A stretch of 16,594 nucleotides of DNA from Bacteroides sp. (GCA_030529405.1 JAUMWZ010000016.1:1187-17780), one strand, 5' to 3'. Shown: positions 7,992 through 16,316, counted from the stretch's first letter. The notes: generated by a model not told the origin, from the sequence alone. Numbers and translations are program-made.

Positions 7992-8734
7992 GAAGAGTTT
8001 TGTTGAAGACTATATACAGTTTAGTTCTAATTTATATATCATCACAAAACATGTTATATTCACAGAACTTTGGACGTAAAAACAACGTCTATAAAGACAA
8101 AGTCTTCAACTTTGGCTTCAAAGGTGGATTTACATCAACAAACTTCATTGTAGACGGAATAGACATAGGTAGCTACAACATAGAAAAAGTACAAAACAAT
8201 TACAGAATAGGATATTTCGGAACTATATTCACAAGGTTCAACATCAAAAGACACTACATACAGACTGAGGTTTCATACACAGTAAACAAAGGAGAGATAA
8301 GATTTGAAAAGTGGGGAAAAGAGGCAGACATACTAAGCCCTACATTCTCTAAAGCAATAACAGAGATACACAGCATAGACATTCCTATACTATACGGATA
8401 TAACACTATAAAAGAAAAGAATTACGGATTATCAATCTTTGCAGGACCTAAGCTAAGAATACACCTAAACCCTGAAAGCAACACTTCGTTTAACAACTTC
8501 ACGATAGACGGATTGGTGGAAGATTTGGACAAGCTCTCTCCACTAATGGTGGCAGGAGCAAGCGTAAACATATACAACGTGTTCTTTGATTTCAGATACG
8601 AACATGGACTATCAAACATCTCAAAAAACATATATAGCACTAAGAATGAGAGATTTTTTGCAGACAGCAAAGATAAGATAAGAATAAACAGATGGTATAG
8701 CGCAATTAGTTTCTCATTGGGGCTGATGTTCTGA
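7988..8734 (+). CDS. PorT-family outer-membrane beta-barrel protein
   Basis: The 248-aa product has a signal peptide (MRRVLLKT, hydrophobic core about 9-18, probable cleavage after LYSQ near residue 26). The remainder has alternating aromatic and polar strands such as FNFGFKGGF, YRIGYFGTIFTRFN and RHYIQTEVSY, and ends in ISFSLGLMF with a terminal phenylalanine, as for outer-membrane barrels. It fits the OMP_b-brl_2/PorT type of 8-stranded barrel common in Bacteroidota. PorT itself serves the type IX secretion system in Porphyromonas, but the family is broad and no such role is shown here. The start overlaps the flavin reductase stop by 4 nt. The signal-peptide codons contain a sequence resembling the intergenic 22-nt repeat (8007-8028). 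No terminator follows in the 152 nt before glyA. Confidence 0.8.
   Translation: MRRVLLKTIYSLVLIYISSQNMLYSQNFGRKNNVYKDKVFNFGFKGGFTSTNFIVDGIDIGSYNIEKVQNNYRIGYFGTIFTRFNIKRHYIQTEVSYTVNKGEIRFEKWGKEADILSPTFSKAITEIHSIDIPILYGYNTIKEKNYGLSIFAGPKLRIHLNPESNTSFNNFTIDGLVEDLDKLSPLMVAGASVNIYNVFFDFRYEHGLSNISKNIYSTKNERFFADSKDKIRINRWYSAISFSLGLMF
8007..8028. repeat. Single repeat-like 22-nt unit inside a signal-peptide coding region
   Basis: The sequence from 8007 starts AGACTATATACAGTTTAG and matches unit 3 of array B (4422-4443) at 17 of 22 positions by direct comparison. It encodes residues around 7-14 of the PorT-family protein. It may be a captured repeat unit or chance similarity in AT-rich DNA; only one copy is present. 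Confidence 0.35.
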
Positions 8735-8804
8735 CAAAACAAAAACAAAGGTAAGACAGGAAAAACAAAAAACTAACCAAGCAAAAAATAATCACAATAT
8801 AACT

Positions 8805-8835
8805 ATTGAGTGTACATTATATTTAATTAGTTTTG
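8805..8835 (+). promoter_or_regulatory. Putative glyA promoter
   Basis: ATTG at 8805-8808 and TAGTTTTG at 8828-8835 are 19 nt apart, matching the Bacteroidota -33/-7 spacing. The predicted leader to the glyA start is about 45 nt. This suggests glyA is transcribed separately from the pyr operon, possibly with readthrough since no terminator lies between. Confidence 0.72.
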
Positions 8836-8886
8836 CCGATGGTTATACAATAACAAGGTCTAACCTTAAACACTAAATATAACAAA

Positions 8887-10167
8887 ATGAAAAGAGACGA
8901 ACTGATTTTCGACATTATCGAAAAAGAACACCAAAGACAACTTAAAGGCATTGAGTTAATAGCCTCAGAAAATTTTGTAAGTGACCAAGTTATGCAAGCT
9001 ATGGGGTCTTGCTTGACAAACAAGTATGCTGAAGGATATCCGGGTAAGAGATATTACGGAGGTTGTGAAGTTGTGGATCAAAGTGAGCAAATAGCTATCG
9101 ACAGACTTAAAGAAATATTCGGAGCAGAATGGGCTAATGTGCAACCACACTCAGGAGCACAAGCAAATGAAGCAGTATTCTTGGCAGTGTTGAAACCAGG
9201 CGATAAATTTATGGGTCTTAATCTAGCTCACGGCGGACACTTATCACACGGTTCGCCAGTTAATACCTCTGGACTTATATACACTCCTTGCGAATACAAC
9301 TTGGATCAAGAGACAGGCAGAGTGGACTATGACCAAATGGAAGAAATAGCTTTAAGAGAACGCCCAAAACTTATTATTGGTGGAGGTTCGGCTTATTCTA
9401 GAGAGTGGGACTATAAGCGTATGAGAGAGATTGCAGATAAGGTTGGTGCACTGCTTCTTGTAGATATGGCTCACCCTGCGGGATTGATTGCTGCGGGCTT
9501 ACTTGATAATCCTGTGAAATATGCTCATATAGTAACTTCGACCACACACAAGACACTCCGTGGTCCACGTGGTGGTGTTATCATGATGGGTAAAGACTTC
9601 CCTAACCCATGGGGTAAAACAACTCCAAAGGGAGAGATAAAGATGATGTCGCAACTTCTTGACTCTGCTGTTTTCCCTGGAGTACAAGGTGGACCTCTTG
9701 AACACGTCATTGCGGCAAAAGCAATAGCTTTCGGAGAAATACTTCAACCTGAATACAAAGAATATGCAAAGCAAGTTAAGAAGAACGCATCTGTACTTGC
9801 ACAGGCTCTTATAGAGAGAGGATTCACAATTGTTTCTGGAGGTACAGACAACCACTCTATGTTGGTAGACCTGCGCTCTAAATATCCAGACTTAACTGGT
9901 AAGGTTGCAGAAAAAGCTCTTGTAGCGGCAGACATAACAGTAAACAAGAATATGGTTCCGTTTGACTCTCGTTCGGCTTTCCAAACTTCTGGTATCAGAC
10001 TTGGTACTCCTGCCATAACAACTCGTGGAGCTAAGGAAGACTTGATGGTTGAGATTGCAGAAATGATTGAAACAGTACTGTCTAATGTTGATAACGAAGA
10101 AGTTATATCACAAGTAAGAAAGAGAGTAAACGAAAGAATGAAGGCTTTCCCTATCTTCGCTTACTAA
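8887..10167 (+). CDS. glyA: Serine hydroxymethyltransferase
   Basis: The 426-aa protein is a full-length SHMT, the PLP enzyme interconverting serine and glycine with tetrahydrofolate/5,10-methylene-THF, the main source of one-carbon units for purine, thymidylate and methionine synthesis. K222 in TTHKTLRGPRGG (219-230) is the Schiff-base lysine. The substrate and cofactor motif YAEGYPGKRYYGG (47-59) and D193/H196 in LVDMAHPAG are intact. It is cytoplasmic and is probably a homodimer as in most bacteria (tetrameric in eukaryotes). It has its own promoter (8805-8835) and terminator (10210-10248), so it is likely a monocistronic unit. Confidence 0.98.
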   Translation: MKRDELIFDIIEKEHQRQLKGIELIASENFVSDQVMQAMGSCLTNKYAEGYPGKRYYGGCEVVDQSEQIAIDRLKEIFGAEWANVQPHSGAQANEAVFLAVLKPGDKFMGLNLAHGGHLSHGSPVNTSGLIYTPCEYNLDQETGRVDYDQMEEIALRERPKLIIGGGSAYSREWDYKRMREIADKVGALLLVDMAHPAGLIAAGLLDNPVKYAHIVTSTTHKTLRGPRGGVIMMGKDFPNPWGKTTPKGEIKMMSQLLDSAVFPGVQGGPLEHVIAAKAIAFGEILQPEYKEYAKQVKKNASVLAQALIERGFTIVSGGTDNHSMLVDLRSKYPDLTGKVAEKALVAADITVNKNMVPFDSRSAFQTSGIRLGTPAITTRGAKEDLMVEIAEMIETVLSNVDNEEVISQVRKRVNERMKAFPIFAY

Positions 10168-10209
10168 ACTACAGACAGTGTTTGAATAAACAAACGAAAT
10201 AACAAATAG

Positions 10210-10252
10210 AAACCTCCCTTGCTATAAACATAACAGCAAGGGAGGTTTTTTA
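10210..10252 (+). terminator. Intrinsic terminator of glyA
   Basis: A perfect 14-bp inverted repeat (10210-10223 with 10235-10248) encloses an 11-nt loop. The stem contains CCTCCCTTGCT paired with AGCAAGGGAGG and ends in a T tract. It starts 42 nt after the glyA stop. It is one of the few GC-rich pieces of intergenic DNA here. Confidence 0.92.
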
Positions 10253-10352
10253 TTACTCATTGTTTTATAGCTAAAGGTTTATGAAAGAAATAGCCACAAT
10301 AGGTTTCCAATGTTGCATGAGATAAGTTACAGAGCAATATAAAATGAGAAAT

Positions 10353-10472
10353 CAGTTATATATAGCCCACTAGTAAACTATATACAACTGACTTTCAAAC
10401 TGTATATCATCAAAAAGCAAACCATATATAGTCTGCAAAACCTATCTCATAGGCTATAAAGTTGACTTTTCT
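10353..10472. repeat. 22-nt palindromic-unit array C, between glyA and dnaX
   Basis: Four consecutive 22-nt units are at 10353-10374, 10375-10396, 10397-10418 and 10419-10440. A fifth degenerate unit at 10451-10472 is set off by a 10-nt insertion. The insertion and flank form a small hairpin, CCTAT-CTC-ATAGG (10441-10453), which on the minus strand is followed by TTTT and could be a weak end for dnaX. The array sits between convergent genes, downstream of the glyA terminator. The other parts of the 363-nt gap (10253-10352 and 10473-10530) show nothing further. Confidence 0.8.
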
Positions 10473-10530
10473 TATTGAAATATATTATTTATTTGAGTGC
10501 AAAAGCAAAAACGCAACATACTATCCACAG

Positions 10531-12351
10531 TTAGAACATTCTTAGTCCCAGTTCTTCAGTCAGTTGCTTTATACCTTCACTTCTGTTTATCATATCTTCG
10601 AACTGCTCTCTTCCGCTGAGAATATTTGTTTTTTCTTCCGCCTCTCTAACTCTAAAATGCAGATTAAAGCTCGTATTCTTGACCTTGTTTATGATGTATC
10701 TTTCAATCTCTGCTTTCTTGCGCATAAAATCTTTTATCACTAGCTCGTTTTCAAGAACCACTTCAAACATAAATCCATCTGACATCAGATGAGTTTCTGC
10801 TATCTCCATTCGTTTAGACAAAGCCACTTCTTCTTGAGGAAGATGTTTAGCATAGTCCAACCAGTAATATACTGCGTCCTTTTCTTCAAAAGGTTCGTTC
10901 ATCGGCTTTATTTCATTTGTCACACCAACAGCAGCCTGTTCTTCGGCAGGTTTATTGGTTGAGCCAACAGCTTGCATCATCTGTTTGATAGATGTGCTAA
11001 ACTTTGCAGATGTATATTTAGGAATTTTAGGAGTTGTACTATCTTCTGGCTTTTCAGCAGTTGTAAGACTAGTTTTCTCTTCTTGTTTTTGAGCAGGCTC
11101 AACATTATTTACTGCCGGCGTTGCGCTAGACACTTGCTTTGCAGTTTCCTTTACTACACTTGCCGACGATGTTTGCGTGGTACTTGATGCCTGCTTTTTA
11201 CTGAATATTGGTTTTAATTTCTTAGTAGGGCAAAGCCCACTACCCTCTTCTCCACTATCCTCTGTTATTTGCGAAGCCTGTATAAGAGTCAGCTCCACCA
11301 ACAATCGTTTGTTCTTGCTGGCTTTATAGTTTATGTCGCAGTCGTTACACAGTTTCAAGGCTTTGTATAAGAAGTTTGTGCTACACTTTTTAGCCTGTGA
11401 GATATATCTCTCTCTGATGCTCGCTCCAACTTCTAACAATATTGTCGTAGCCTCATCTTTGCTTACGAGCAAATCCCTAAGATGTGAAGACAACCCCGTT
11501 ATGAAATGTCCTCCATCAAAACCTTTGTTCAGAATGTCATTGAAAATAAGCAGTGCGTTGCTTGTTTTGTTTTCTAAAAGTGAATCTACAAGTTTGAAGT
11601 AGTATTCATAGTCAAGCACGTTTAGATTTTCTATCACTCCACTGTAAGTTACATTACCGCCAGTGTAGCTAACAACCTGATCGAAGATGGAAAGTGCATC
11701 TCTCATACCTCCATCTGCCTTTAGAGCTATCACGTTAAGAGCCTCTTGTTCGGCAGTTATTCCTTCTTTGTTTGCCACCTTAGTGAGGTGGTTTACTATG
11801 TCTTCAACTGTTATTCTGCTGAAGTCATATATTTGGCAACGAGATAGAATAGTAGGAAGTATCTTGTGTTTCTCTGTTGTTGCAAGTATAAATATTGCAT
11901 GCTTTGGAGGTTCTTCCAACGTCTTCAAGAAGGCATTGAAGGCTGCAGTTGAAAGCATATGTACCTCGTCTATGATGTAAACTTTATATCGTCCAACTTG
12001 TGGTTGTATTCTCACTTGCTCAACAAGCAGGCGAATATCGTCCACAGAGTTATTTGATGCAGCATCAAGCTCATGAATATTGTAAGAGCGTTGTTCATTA
12101 AACGACACGCAAGACTCGCATTTATCGCAAGCCTCTCCACTAGAAGTGGGATTCATGCAGTTAATAGTCTTTGCAAATATTCTTGCACATGTGGTTTTTC
12201 CTACTCCTCTTGGGCCACAAAACAGATAAGCATGTGCCAGTTTATTTGATGATATGGCATTTTTCAGTGTTGTTGTCAGTGCTGTTTGTCCGACTACTGT
12301 GTCAAAAGTGGCAGGTCTGTACTTACGTGCAGACACTATATAATTCTCCAT
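10531..12351 (-). CDS. dnaX: DNA polymerase III subunit gamma/tau (clamp loader)
   Basis: The 606-aa protein is the clamp-loader ATPase motor that loads the beta sliding clamp at replication forks. Domain I has Walker A GPRGVGKT (46-53), the zinc module cysteines C65, C75, C78 and C81, Walker B VYIIDEVH (124-131), sensor-1 ATTE (157-160) and the SRC arginine-finger motif (170-172). Domains II-III extend to about residue 370. A low-complexity Ser/Thr/Lys/Pro-rich linker (about 380-470) follows, then a tau-like C-terminal region that would bind the helicase or polymerase alpha subunit. No convincing X-XXY-YYZ slippery heptamer was found, so frameshift production of a short gamma form is not predicted. 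It diverges from the ftsB-like gene and has a TACATTTG box 36 nt upstream. Confidence 0.97.
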   Translation of the reverse strand: MENYIVSARKYRPATFDTVVGQTALTTTLKNAISSNKLAHAYLFCGPRGVGKTTCARIFAKTINCMNPTSSGEACDKCESCVSFNEQRSYNIHELDAASNNSVDDIRLLVEQVRIQPQVGRYKVYIIDEVHMLSTAAFNAFLKTLEEPPKHAIFILATTEKHKILPTILSRCQIYDFSRITVEDIVNHLTKVANKEGITAEQEALNVIALKADGGMRDALSIFDQVVSYTGGNVTYSGVIENLNVLDYEYYFKLVDSLLENKTSNALLIFNDILNKGFDGGHFITGLSSHLRDLLVSKDEATTILLEVGASIRERYISQAKKCSTNFLYKALKLCNDCDINYKASKNKRLLVELTLIQASQITEDSGEEGSGLCPTKKLKPIFSKKQASSTTQTSSASVVKETAKQVSSATPAVNNVEPAQKQEEKTSLTTAEKPEDSTTPKIPKYTSAKFSTSIKQMMQAVGSTNKPAEEQAAVGVTNEIKPMNEPFEEKDAVYYWLDYAKHLPQEEVALSKRMEIAETHLMSDGFMFEVVLENELVIKDFMRKKAEIERYIINKVKNTSFNLHFRVREAEEKTNILSGREQFEDMINRSEGIKQLTEELGLRMF

Positions 12352-12386
12352 AGACTATCTAATAATATACTCGTTGGTTATTTATG

Positions 12387-12394
12387 CAAATGTA
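12387..12394 (-). promoter_or_regulatory. Putative dnaX promoter, -7 element
   Basis: The minus strand reads TACATTTG, an exact TAnnTTTG match and identical to the box of the Sel1 gene promoter, 36 nt before the dnaX start. There is no convincing -33 at 19-20 nt. Confidence 0.55.
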
Positions 12395-12449
12395 ATTAAA
12401 AGACAAACGAATATAACTATACTGTATTAAGTTTTTCAGTTATATAAAC

Positions 12450-12457
12450 TATATTTG
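12450..12457 (+). promoter_or_regulatory. Putative promoter of the DivIC/FtsB-like gene, -7 element
   Basis: TATATTTG matches TAnnTTTG and lies 23 nt before the start at 12480, giving a very short leader. No TTG appears at the usual -33 distance. The same sequence (CAGTTATATAAACTATATTTG) has a faint similarity to the 22-nt repeat but does not hold its pattern. Confidence 0.45.
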
Positions 12458-12479
12458 CCGTATAAATAAGTTTGGCTGT

Positions 12480-12776
12480 ATGAAAAAGATAAAAGAGATT
12501 GCCCTCAAAATAGTAAAAAACAAATATCTGCTAGCTACAACTATCTTTTTGTTCATCATAATCTTTATTGATGATGATAATCTTCGAAAGAGATTTTCAA
12601 ACACTGTTGAGATTAAGCGTCTTAACTCTGAGATAGAACAATATAAAGAGGAGTATAAAGAAGCAACTAGAAAGCTCGAAGACCTTGAAAGAAGTAGAGA
12701 GGGAATTGAGAAGATTGCTCGCGAAAGATATTTCATGAAAAAAGATAACGAAGATATATTTGTATTTGAAGACTAA
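12480..12776 (+). CDS. Septum formation initiator, DivIC/FtsB family
   Basis: The 98-aa product has the short bitopic layout of this family. A basic cytoplasmic N-terminus (MKKIKEIALKIVKNK) is followed by one membrane helix (about 17-31), a charged coiled coil (about 40-75, with EIEQYKEEYKEATRKLEDLE) and a C-terminal segment EKIARERYFMKKDNEDIFVF. IARERY-M is typical of FtsB/DivIC. Such proteins form the FtsQ-FtsL-FtsB complex that activates septal peptidoglycan synthesis. DivIC and FtsB cannot be distinguished from sequence alone. It overlaps nothing; the next gene starts 2 nt after its stop, so the two form an operon. Confidence 0.85.
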   Translation: MKKIKEIALKIVKNKYLLATTIFLFIIIFIDDDNLRKRFSNTVEIKRLNSEIEQYKEEYKEATRKLEDLERSREGIEKIARERYFMKKDNEDIFVFED

Positions 12777-12778
12777 AT

Positions 12779-13126
12779 ATGAAGAACTTACTTAATGCTT
12801 TTATGTTCATAGGTGCACTTATGGTTGTGGTGGGTGCAGCTGCTTATATCACAAAATGGGAGTATGCAAAATACATCTTTACAGTAGGTGCTGGAATGTA
12901 TGCGCTATATGTTGTAAACACGCCAATAGCTGTGCAGACGGCAACAACAAGAAGACTAAGGGTGCAACAAATATTTGGTGCGCTGGGACTTATTGTTACT
13001 GGGCTGTTTATGATTACCACACGTGGCAACGAATGGATAGCAGCTCTGCTTGTTTCGGCTATACTAATTCTATATACAGCGATAAGAATACCGCAAGAGA
13101 TAAAGAAAGAAAACAACAGACAATAA
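12779..13126 (+). CDS. Small four-helix membrane protein of unknown function
   Basis: The 115-aa protein has four predicted hydrophobic segments (about 5-25, 31-46, 64-81 and 88-103) joined by short loops, with a basic tail (KKENNRQ). A loop between helices 2 and 3 carries TRRLRVQQ. I do not recognise a named family or any catalytic residue. Positive residues at the ends and in that loop suggest both termini face the cytoplasm. It follows the division gene after 2 nt and is followed 32 nt later by a terminator, so it is the second and last gene of that operon. A role in division or envelope assembly is only an inference from this position. Confidence 0.82.
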   Translation: MKNLLNAFMFIGALMVVVGAAAYITKWEYAKYIFTVGAGMYALYVVNTPIAVQTATTRRLRVQQIFGALGLIVTGLFMITTRGNEWIAALLVSAILILYTAIRIPQEIKKENNRQ

Positions 13127-13158
13127 TAACGTAAATAGCGACAAACACAGATAGAATA

Positions 13159-13190
13159 AAAGGGTGCCAATATTGGCACCCTTTCTTTTT
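13159..13190 (+). terminator. Intrinsic terminator of the division operon
   Basis: A 12-bp inverted repeat (13159-13170 with 13173-13184), AAAGGGTGCCAA against TTGGCACCCTTT, is followed by CTTTTT. It starts 32 nt after the stop of the four-helix protein gene. It is nearly self-complementary in both directions but the T tract favours the plus strand. Confidence 0.9.
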
Positions 13191-13252
13191 ATTATCAATA
13201 TTTTTGAGCTTATAACCTATATCAAAGAACTACATTGTATGATTGGAATGAC

Positions 13253-13339
13253 AATTATATACAGTCCGCTTATCAGTGATATATAGTTTTCACACAAACT
13301 ATATATAGCTAACTTGAAAACCATATACAGTTTGTAAGT
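13253..13339. repeat. 22-nt palindromic-unit array D, between two converging terminators
   Basis: Four units lie at 13253-13274, 13275-13295, 13296-13317 and 13318-13339. Unit 3 starts with AAACTATATATAGCT and unit 4 with AAACCATATACAGTTT followed by GTAAGT. The array lies precisely in the space between the plus-strand terminator (13159-13190) and the minus-strand terminator (13356-13394), so it should be essentially untranscribed. The rest of the 319-nt gap 13127-13445 holds only those two terminators. Confidence 0.82.
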
Positions 13340-13355
13340 CCTTGTGATATAAGAT

Positions 13356-13394
13356 AAAAACACTTTCTCTACAATCTTGCGATTGCAGAGAAAG
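13356..13394 (-). terminator. Intrinsic terminator of the TonB receptor operon
   Basis: The inverted repeat CTTTCTCTACAATC (13363-13376) and GATTGCAGAGAAAG (13381-13394) pairs over 14 positions with one A-C mismatch around a TTGC loop. On the minus strand it is followed by TGTTTTTATC, the expected T tract. It starts 52 nt beyond the receptor stop codon. Confidence 0.85.
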
Positions 13395-13445
13395 CATTTA
13401 TACTAAAATAGAAATTGGTAAGTTTTACAGATATATCCAATCATA

Positions 13446-15911
13446 TTAGAAGCTCAACTTAGCTCCCATAAAGAAACTACGTGGCGATGAAGGACCGTAT
13501 ATATAAGCTGAATCTCTCATCTGACCCTTATCGAAGTCATCTTGATATGCATTGAATATATTTTGTACTCCCGCAAACAAGTCTAATGTATATGTCTTGT
13601 AAAGTGGAAGTGCATAGTTAGCTTTTAGTCCAAGTTCAAAGAACGAAGGACTTTTGAATGTTCTAGGACCATAAGTAGTAGCTGTTTGTCCTTCACCGTG
13701 CATTAGTCTGTCTGCCTTTATTGTTGCAGAAGGTGCACCGTTAAATTGGCTTAAACTTCCGTCATCTTCTGTTGGAATCTCATGTCCTACTAGCATAGAG
13801 CCAGTGTATGTTCCAGAAAGAGAAAGAGAAAGTCTCTTTGTTGGGTTCAGTGTAGCTATGAAGTAAGAATATACATCTGGAGTACGATATAGACGGCGTG
13901 TTTTGTATGCATCGTCTTCGTTCCATTGAGTTTCTTCATCATATAAGCTACGTTGTATAGTAAGACCACCTTGCAAAGAGAACATATTCAGATAAGCTAT
14001 ACGAGCCTCTAAATTACTACCATATACAACAGCACCAGATGAGTTTTCTCTAATCTTTACTTTATGAGTATCGCTACCTACTGTCACTTCCTTAGTTGTT
14101 GTAGAGAACGCATCAACAAGTTTTGTGTAGAAACCTTCTGCCATTATGTTCACTTGCCAAGCTCCTAAAAGCTTATACCAATCTACAGAACCACTATAAC
14201 TGTGTGATGTTTCTTCTTTAAGATTAGGTGCATTTTGCGAGATTATAAGTTCGCCACCAGCGTTGTCTACGTGCAAATCTTCGTCAAACAACTGTGGTGC
14301 ACGGAAACCTTTACTATAGCTAACACGCAAAGTCAAGTCTTTGTAAGGGTTATATCTGATGTTTGCACGTGGACTTATGATTACATTCTTCACCATAGAA
14401 TGTTTGTCAAGACGAGCACCGATAAGAAGACTGATGTAGTCGTTCTTCCATTCATTTTGCAAGAAAGCACTCTTAGTGTTCACTCTCTGATATATTGCAG
14501 CAGAACGATAACCACTTATGTCGTCAATAATATCTTTGTTAAACTCTGCACCAACAGTTAGTTGAGCAGGCATAAACAAGAATTTATCGATATTTCTATT
14601 ATACTGTGCGCCCAACATATATGTAAGTCCGTTAGTACGTCCGTATGATGCCATTCTTGTTTTAATATCGTCAGCATTGCCAGCTATATCATCTACCATC
14701 TCGTTAAAGCCTTTATCGCCACCACCATAATAACTCTTACGGTTCACTTTCATAAACGAAGCGTAAGCACTTAAAGTGTTTTTGCCATCAGGGCTAAACT
14801 GTTTGTAGCTAAGACTACCAAGGTTGTTAGTATGTTCAAGTTGTTCTGCCACCAAAGCGTTATGTGGTTCTTGATTAAGTCTATCACCACCACGGCGGAA
14901 TTCGTGTGTATTGTGGAACTCAGCTGTTAATTTTGAGTAAGCAGTAGGCTTTATATAAGATGAAAATCCTAAAGTACGTCCGTCAAGAAGAGGTATTTCT
15001 GTGAATCCATCTCCGTCTTTATCATATCCAGAACGATGTCTTGCTTGTCCGAAAAAGCTTGCTCCCATTCTTGCATTGTCTGATACTATCGAGCCATTGA
15101 AGTTTGTTGTATTTTCAAATTTTCCTAGTCCTCCTAGTCCTCTAATCTGATGTGATATGCTACCTGAGTTTACCAATGGTTCTTTAGTGATAATGTTTAT
15201 CGTACCAGCAATAGCTGACGAGCCGAACAATGCTGAACCGCCACCACGCATAACCTCTACGCGTTCAATCATATTTGCAGGTATTTGTTCAAGTCCGTAA
15301 ACTCCTGCCAACGCACTAAATACTGGTCGTGAGTCTATCAATATTTGTGAGTATGGACCTTCAAGACCGTTAATTCTCACTTGAGTGAAACCACAGTTTT
15401 GGCAGTTAGTCTCTACTCTCACCCCCGGTTGAAACTTCAATCCTTGCGAGATGTCAGTAGATTGTGTTTTTTCTAACATTTTAACGTCAAGCACATTAAC
15501 CAGTGTTGGCGCAAACTTACGCTTAGTTTCGTTTCTGTTTGCAGATATCACAACTCCGTCCAATGCTATTGCGTCTTCTTCAATCTCAAAGTCTGCCTCT
15601 ATTGTCTTTCCTTTTTTCAAGACAACTTCTCTTGATTCGCTTTTATATCCAACTGCACTTACCTCAAGAATGAACTTACCTTCTGGCAGGTTCTTTAAGA
15701 AATAGTGTCCAGTTGCATCTGTTTGTGTTCCTATTGTAGTACCCTTTAGGGTCACAGTGATATATGGCAAATGCTCTTTTGTAGCTTTGTCAAGTACGTG
15801 TCCTATAATGTTTGCATCAGATTTATTTAATTCTTTTGCATACGGATTATTAGCCACAGCTGTTGAATAGATACAGCATAGGCTCACGAGAATGAATAAT
15901 ATTTTTCTCAT
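13446..15911 (-). CDS. TonB-dependent outer-membrane receptor, probable metal or metallophore uptake
   Basis: The 821-aa protein has a signal peptide (about 1-20), then a carboxypeptidase-regulatory-like domain (about 34-112) typical of Bacteroidota receptors. A possible TonB-box region (about 117-125, GVVISANR) leads into a plug domain (about 128-245) with the motif RVEVMRGGGSALFGSSAIAGTINI (217-240) and a 22-strand-type barrel ending in AKLSF. The plug contains an unusual C170-Q-N-C173 pair in a segment that includes the NGLEGPYSQILID motif (181-193). The substrate is not given by sequence. The upstream histidine-rich membrane protein, 54 nt away and co-directional, and the CxxC motif favour a transition-metal ion or its chelate over a glycan; no SusD partner is adjacent, which also argues against a polysaccharide system. 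A terminator follows the gene. Confidence 0.9.
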   Translation of the reverse strand: MRKILFILVSLCCIYSTAVANNPYAKELNKSDANIIGHVLDKATKEHLPYITVTLKGTTIGTQTDATGHYFLKNLPEGKFILEVSAVGYKSESREVVLKKGKTIEADFEIEEDAIALDGVVISANRNETKRKFAPTLVNVLDVKMLEKTQSTDISQGLKFQPGVRVETNCQNCGFTQVRINGLEGPYSQILIDSRPVFSALAGVYGLEQIPANMIERVEVMRGGGSALFGSSAIAGTINIITKEPLVNSGSISHQIRGLGGLGKFENTTNFNGSIVSDNARMGASFFGQARHRSGYDKDGDGFTEIPLLDGRTLGFSSYIKPTAYSKLTAEFHNTHEFRRGGDRLNQEPHNALVAEQLEHTNNLGSLSYKQFSPDGKNTLSAYASFMKVNRKSYYGGGDKGFNEMVDDIAGNADDIKTRMASYGRTNGLTYMLGAQYNRNIDKFLFMPAQLTVGAEFNKDIIDDISGYRSAAIYQRVNTKSAFLQNEWKNDYISLLIGARLDKHSMVKNVIISPRANIRYNPYKDLTLRVSYSKGFRAPQLFDEDLHVDNAGGELIISQNAPNLKEETSHSYSGSVDWYKLLGAWQVNIMAEGFYTKLVDAFSTTTKEVTVGSDTHKVKIRENSSGAVVYGSNLEARIAYLNMFSLQGGLTIQRSLYDEETQWNEDDAYKTRRLYRTPDVYSYFIATLNPTKRLSLSLSGTYTGSMLVGHEIPTEDDGSLSQFNGAPSATIKADRLMHGEGQTATTYGPRTFKSPSFFELGLKANYALPLYKTYTLDLFAGVQNIFNAYQDDFDKGQMRDSAYIYGPSSPRSFFMGAKLSF

Positions 15912-15965
15912 TGCTTATAAAATTAAAATGTAAATTACGTTTATGTGTTTTTTTGTGTTTTTCTA

Positions 15966-16316
15966 TTATGATAAAACACAAGTAGGCGGTGCACGTGGAA
16001 TGCTTTGTCTGCGCCACGAAGAGAACGTTTCACAGAGGCTTGGCTGTGTGCTTATTATGGCAATAAGTGTAAGGATTACAGCCGAAAGCGAGAAAAAAAC
16101 TTTTTGTAGTGGAATGAGAACATGGTTCAAAATATCTACAAGAATAAAACCATCTTCTGTATGCGTGTGTTCAACTCCTTTTTTGAAAGGGTGTGAGTGA
16201 ACTATCGTAACTCCATTAACTATATGAGAGTGGGTAAAAAGAGTAATACCTGCCATGTACGATATGAATAGCAGGAGCAAAGACAGCTTCAATATACTCT
16301 TAAAAAGACCTCTCAT
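15966..16316 (-). CDS. Histidine-rich small membrane protein, putative metal-binding partner
   Basis: The 116-aa product has a basic N-terminus (MRGLFKSILK), a hydrophobic segment (about 11-27), a histidine-rich stretch and a second membrane helix (about 73-90). The histidines are H29, H31, H40, H42, H50, H52 and H65, arranged as HSH, HSH and HTH pairs, a layout suited to Zn, Cu or Ni coordination on one side of the membrane. A short C-terminal tail contains SIPRAPPTC, reminiscent of the RAPP/RGPP ends seen in DUF2946-like small proteins next to metal receptors, though I am not certain of that link. The gene precedes the TonB receptor by 54 nt on the same strand and has a clear promoter (16389-16420) overlapped by a palindrome. 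Function is inferred from histidines and context. Confidence 0.8.
   Translation of the reverse strand: MRGLFKSILKLSLLLLFISYMAGITLFTHSHIVNGVTIVHSHPFKKGVEHTHTEDGFILVDILNHVLIPLQKVFFSLSAVILTLIAIISTQPSLCETFSSWRRQSIPRAPPTCVLS

Noticed and set aside
10531..12351. Programmed frameshift in dnaX to make a short gamma subunit
   Set aside because: The only A-rich candidate in the linker region reads AGT AAA AAG in frame, so the required X-XXY-YYZ heptamer is not formed.
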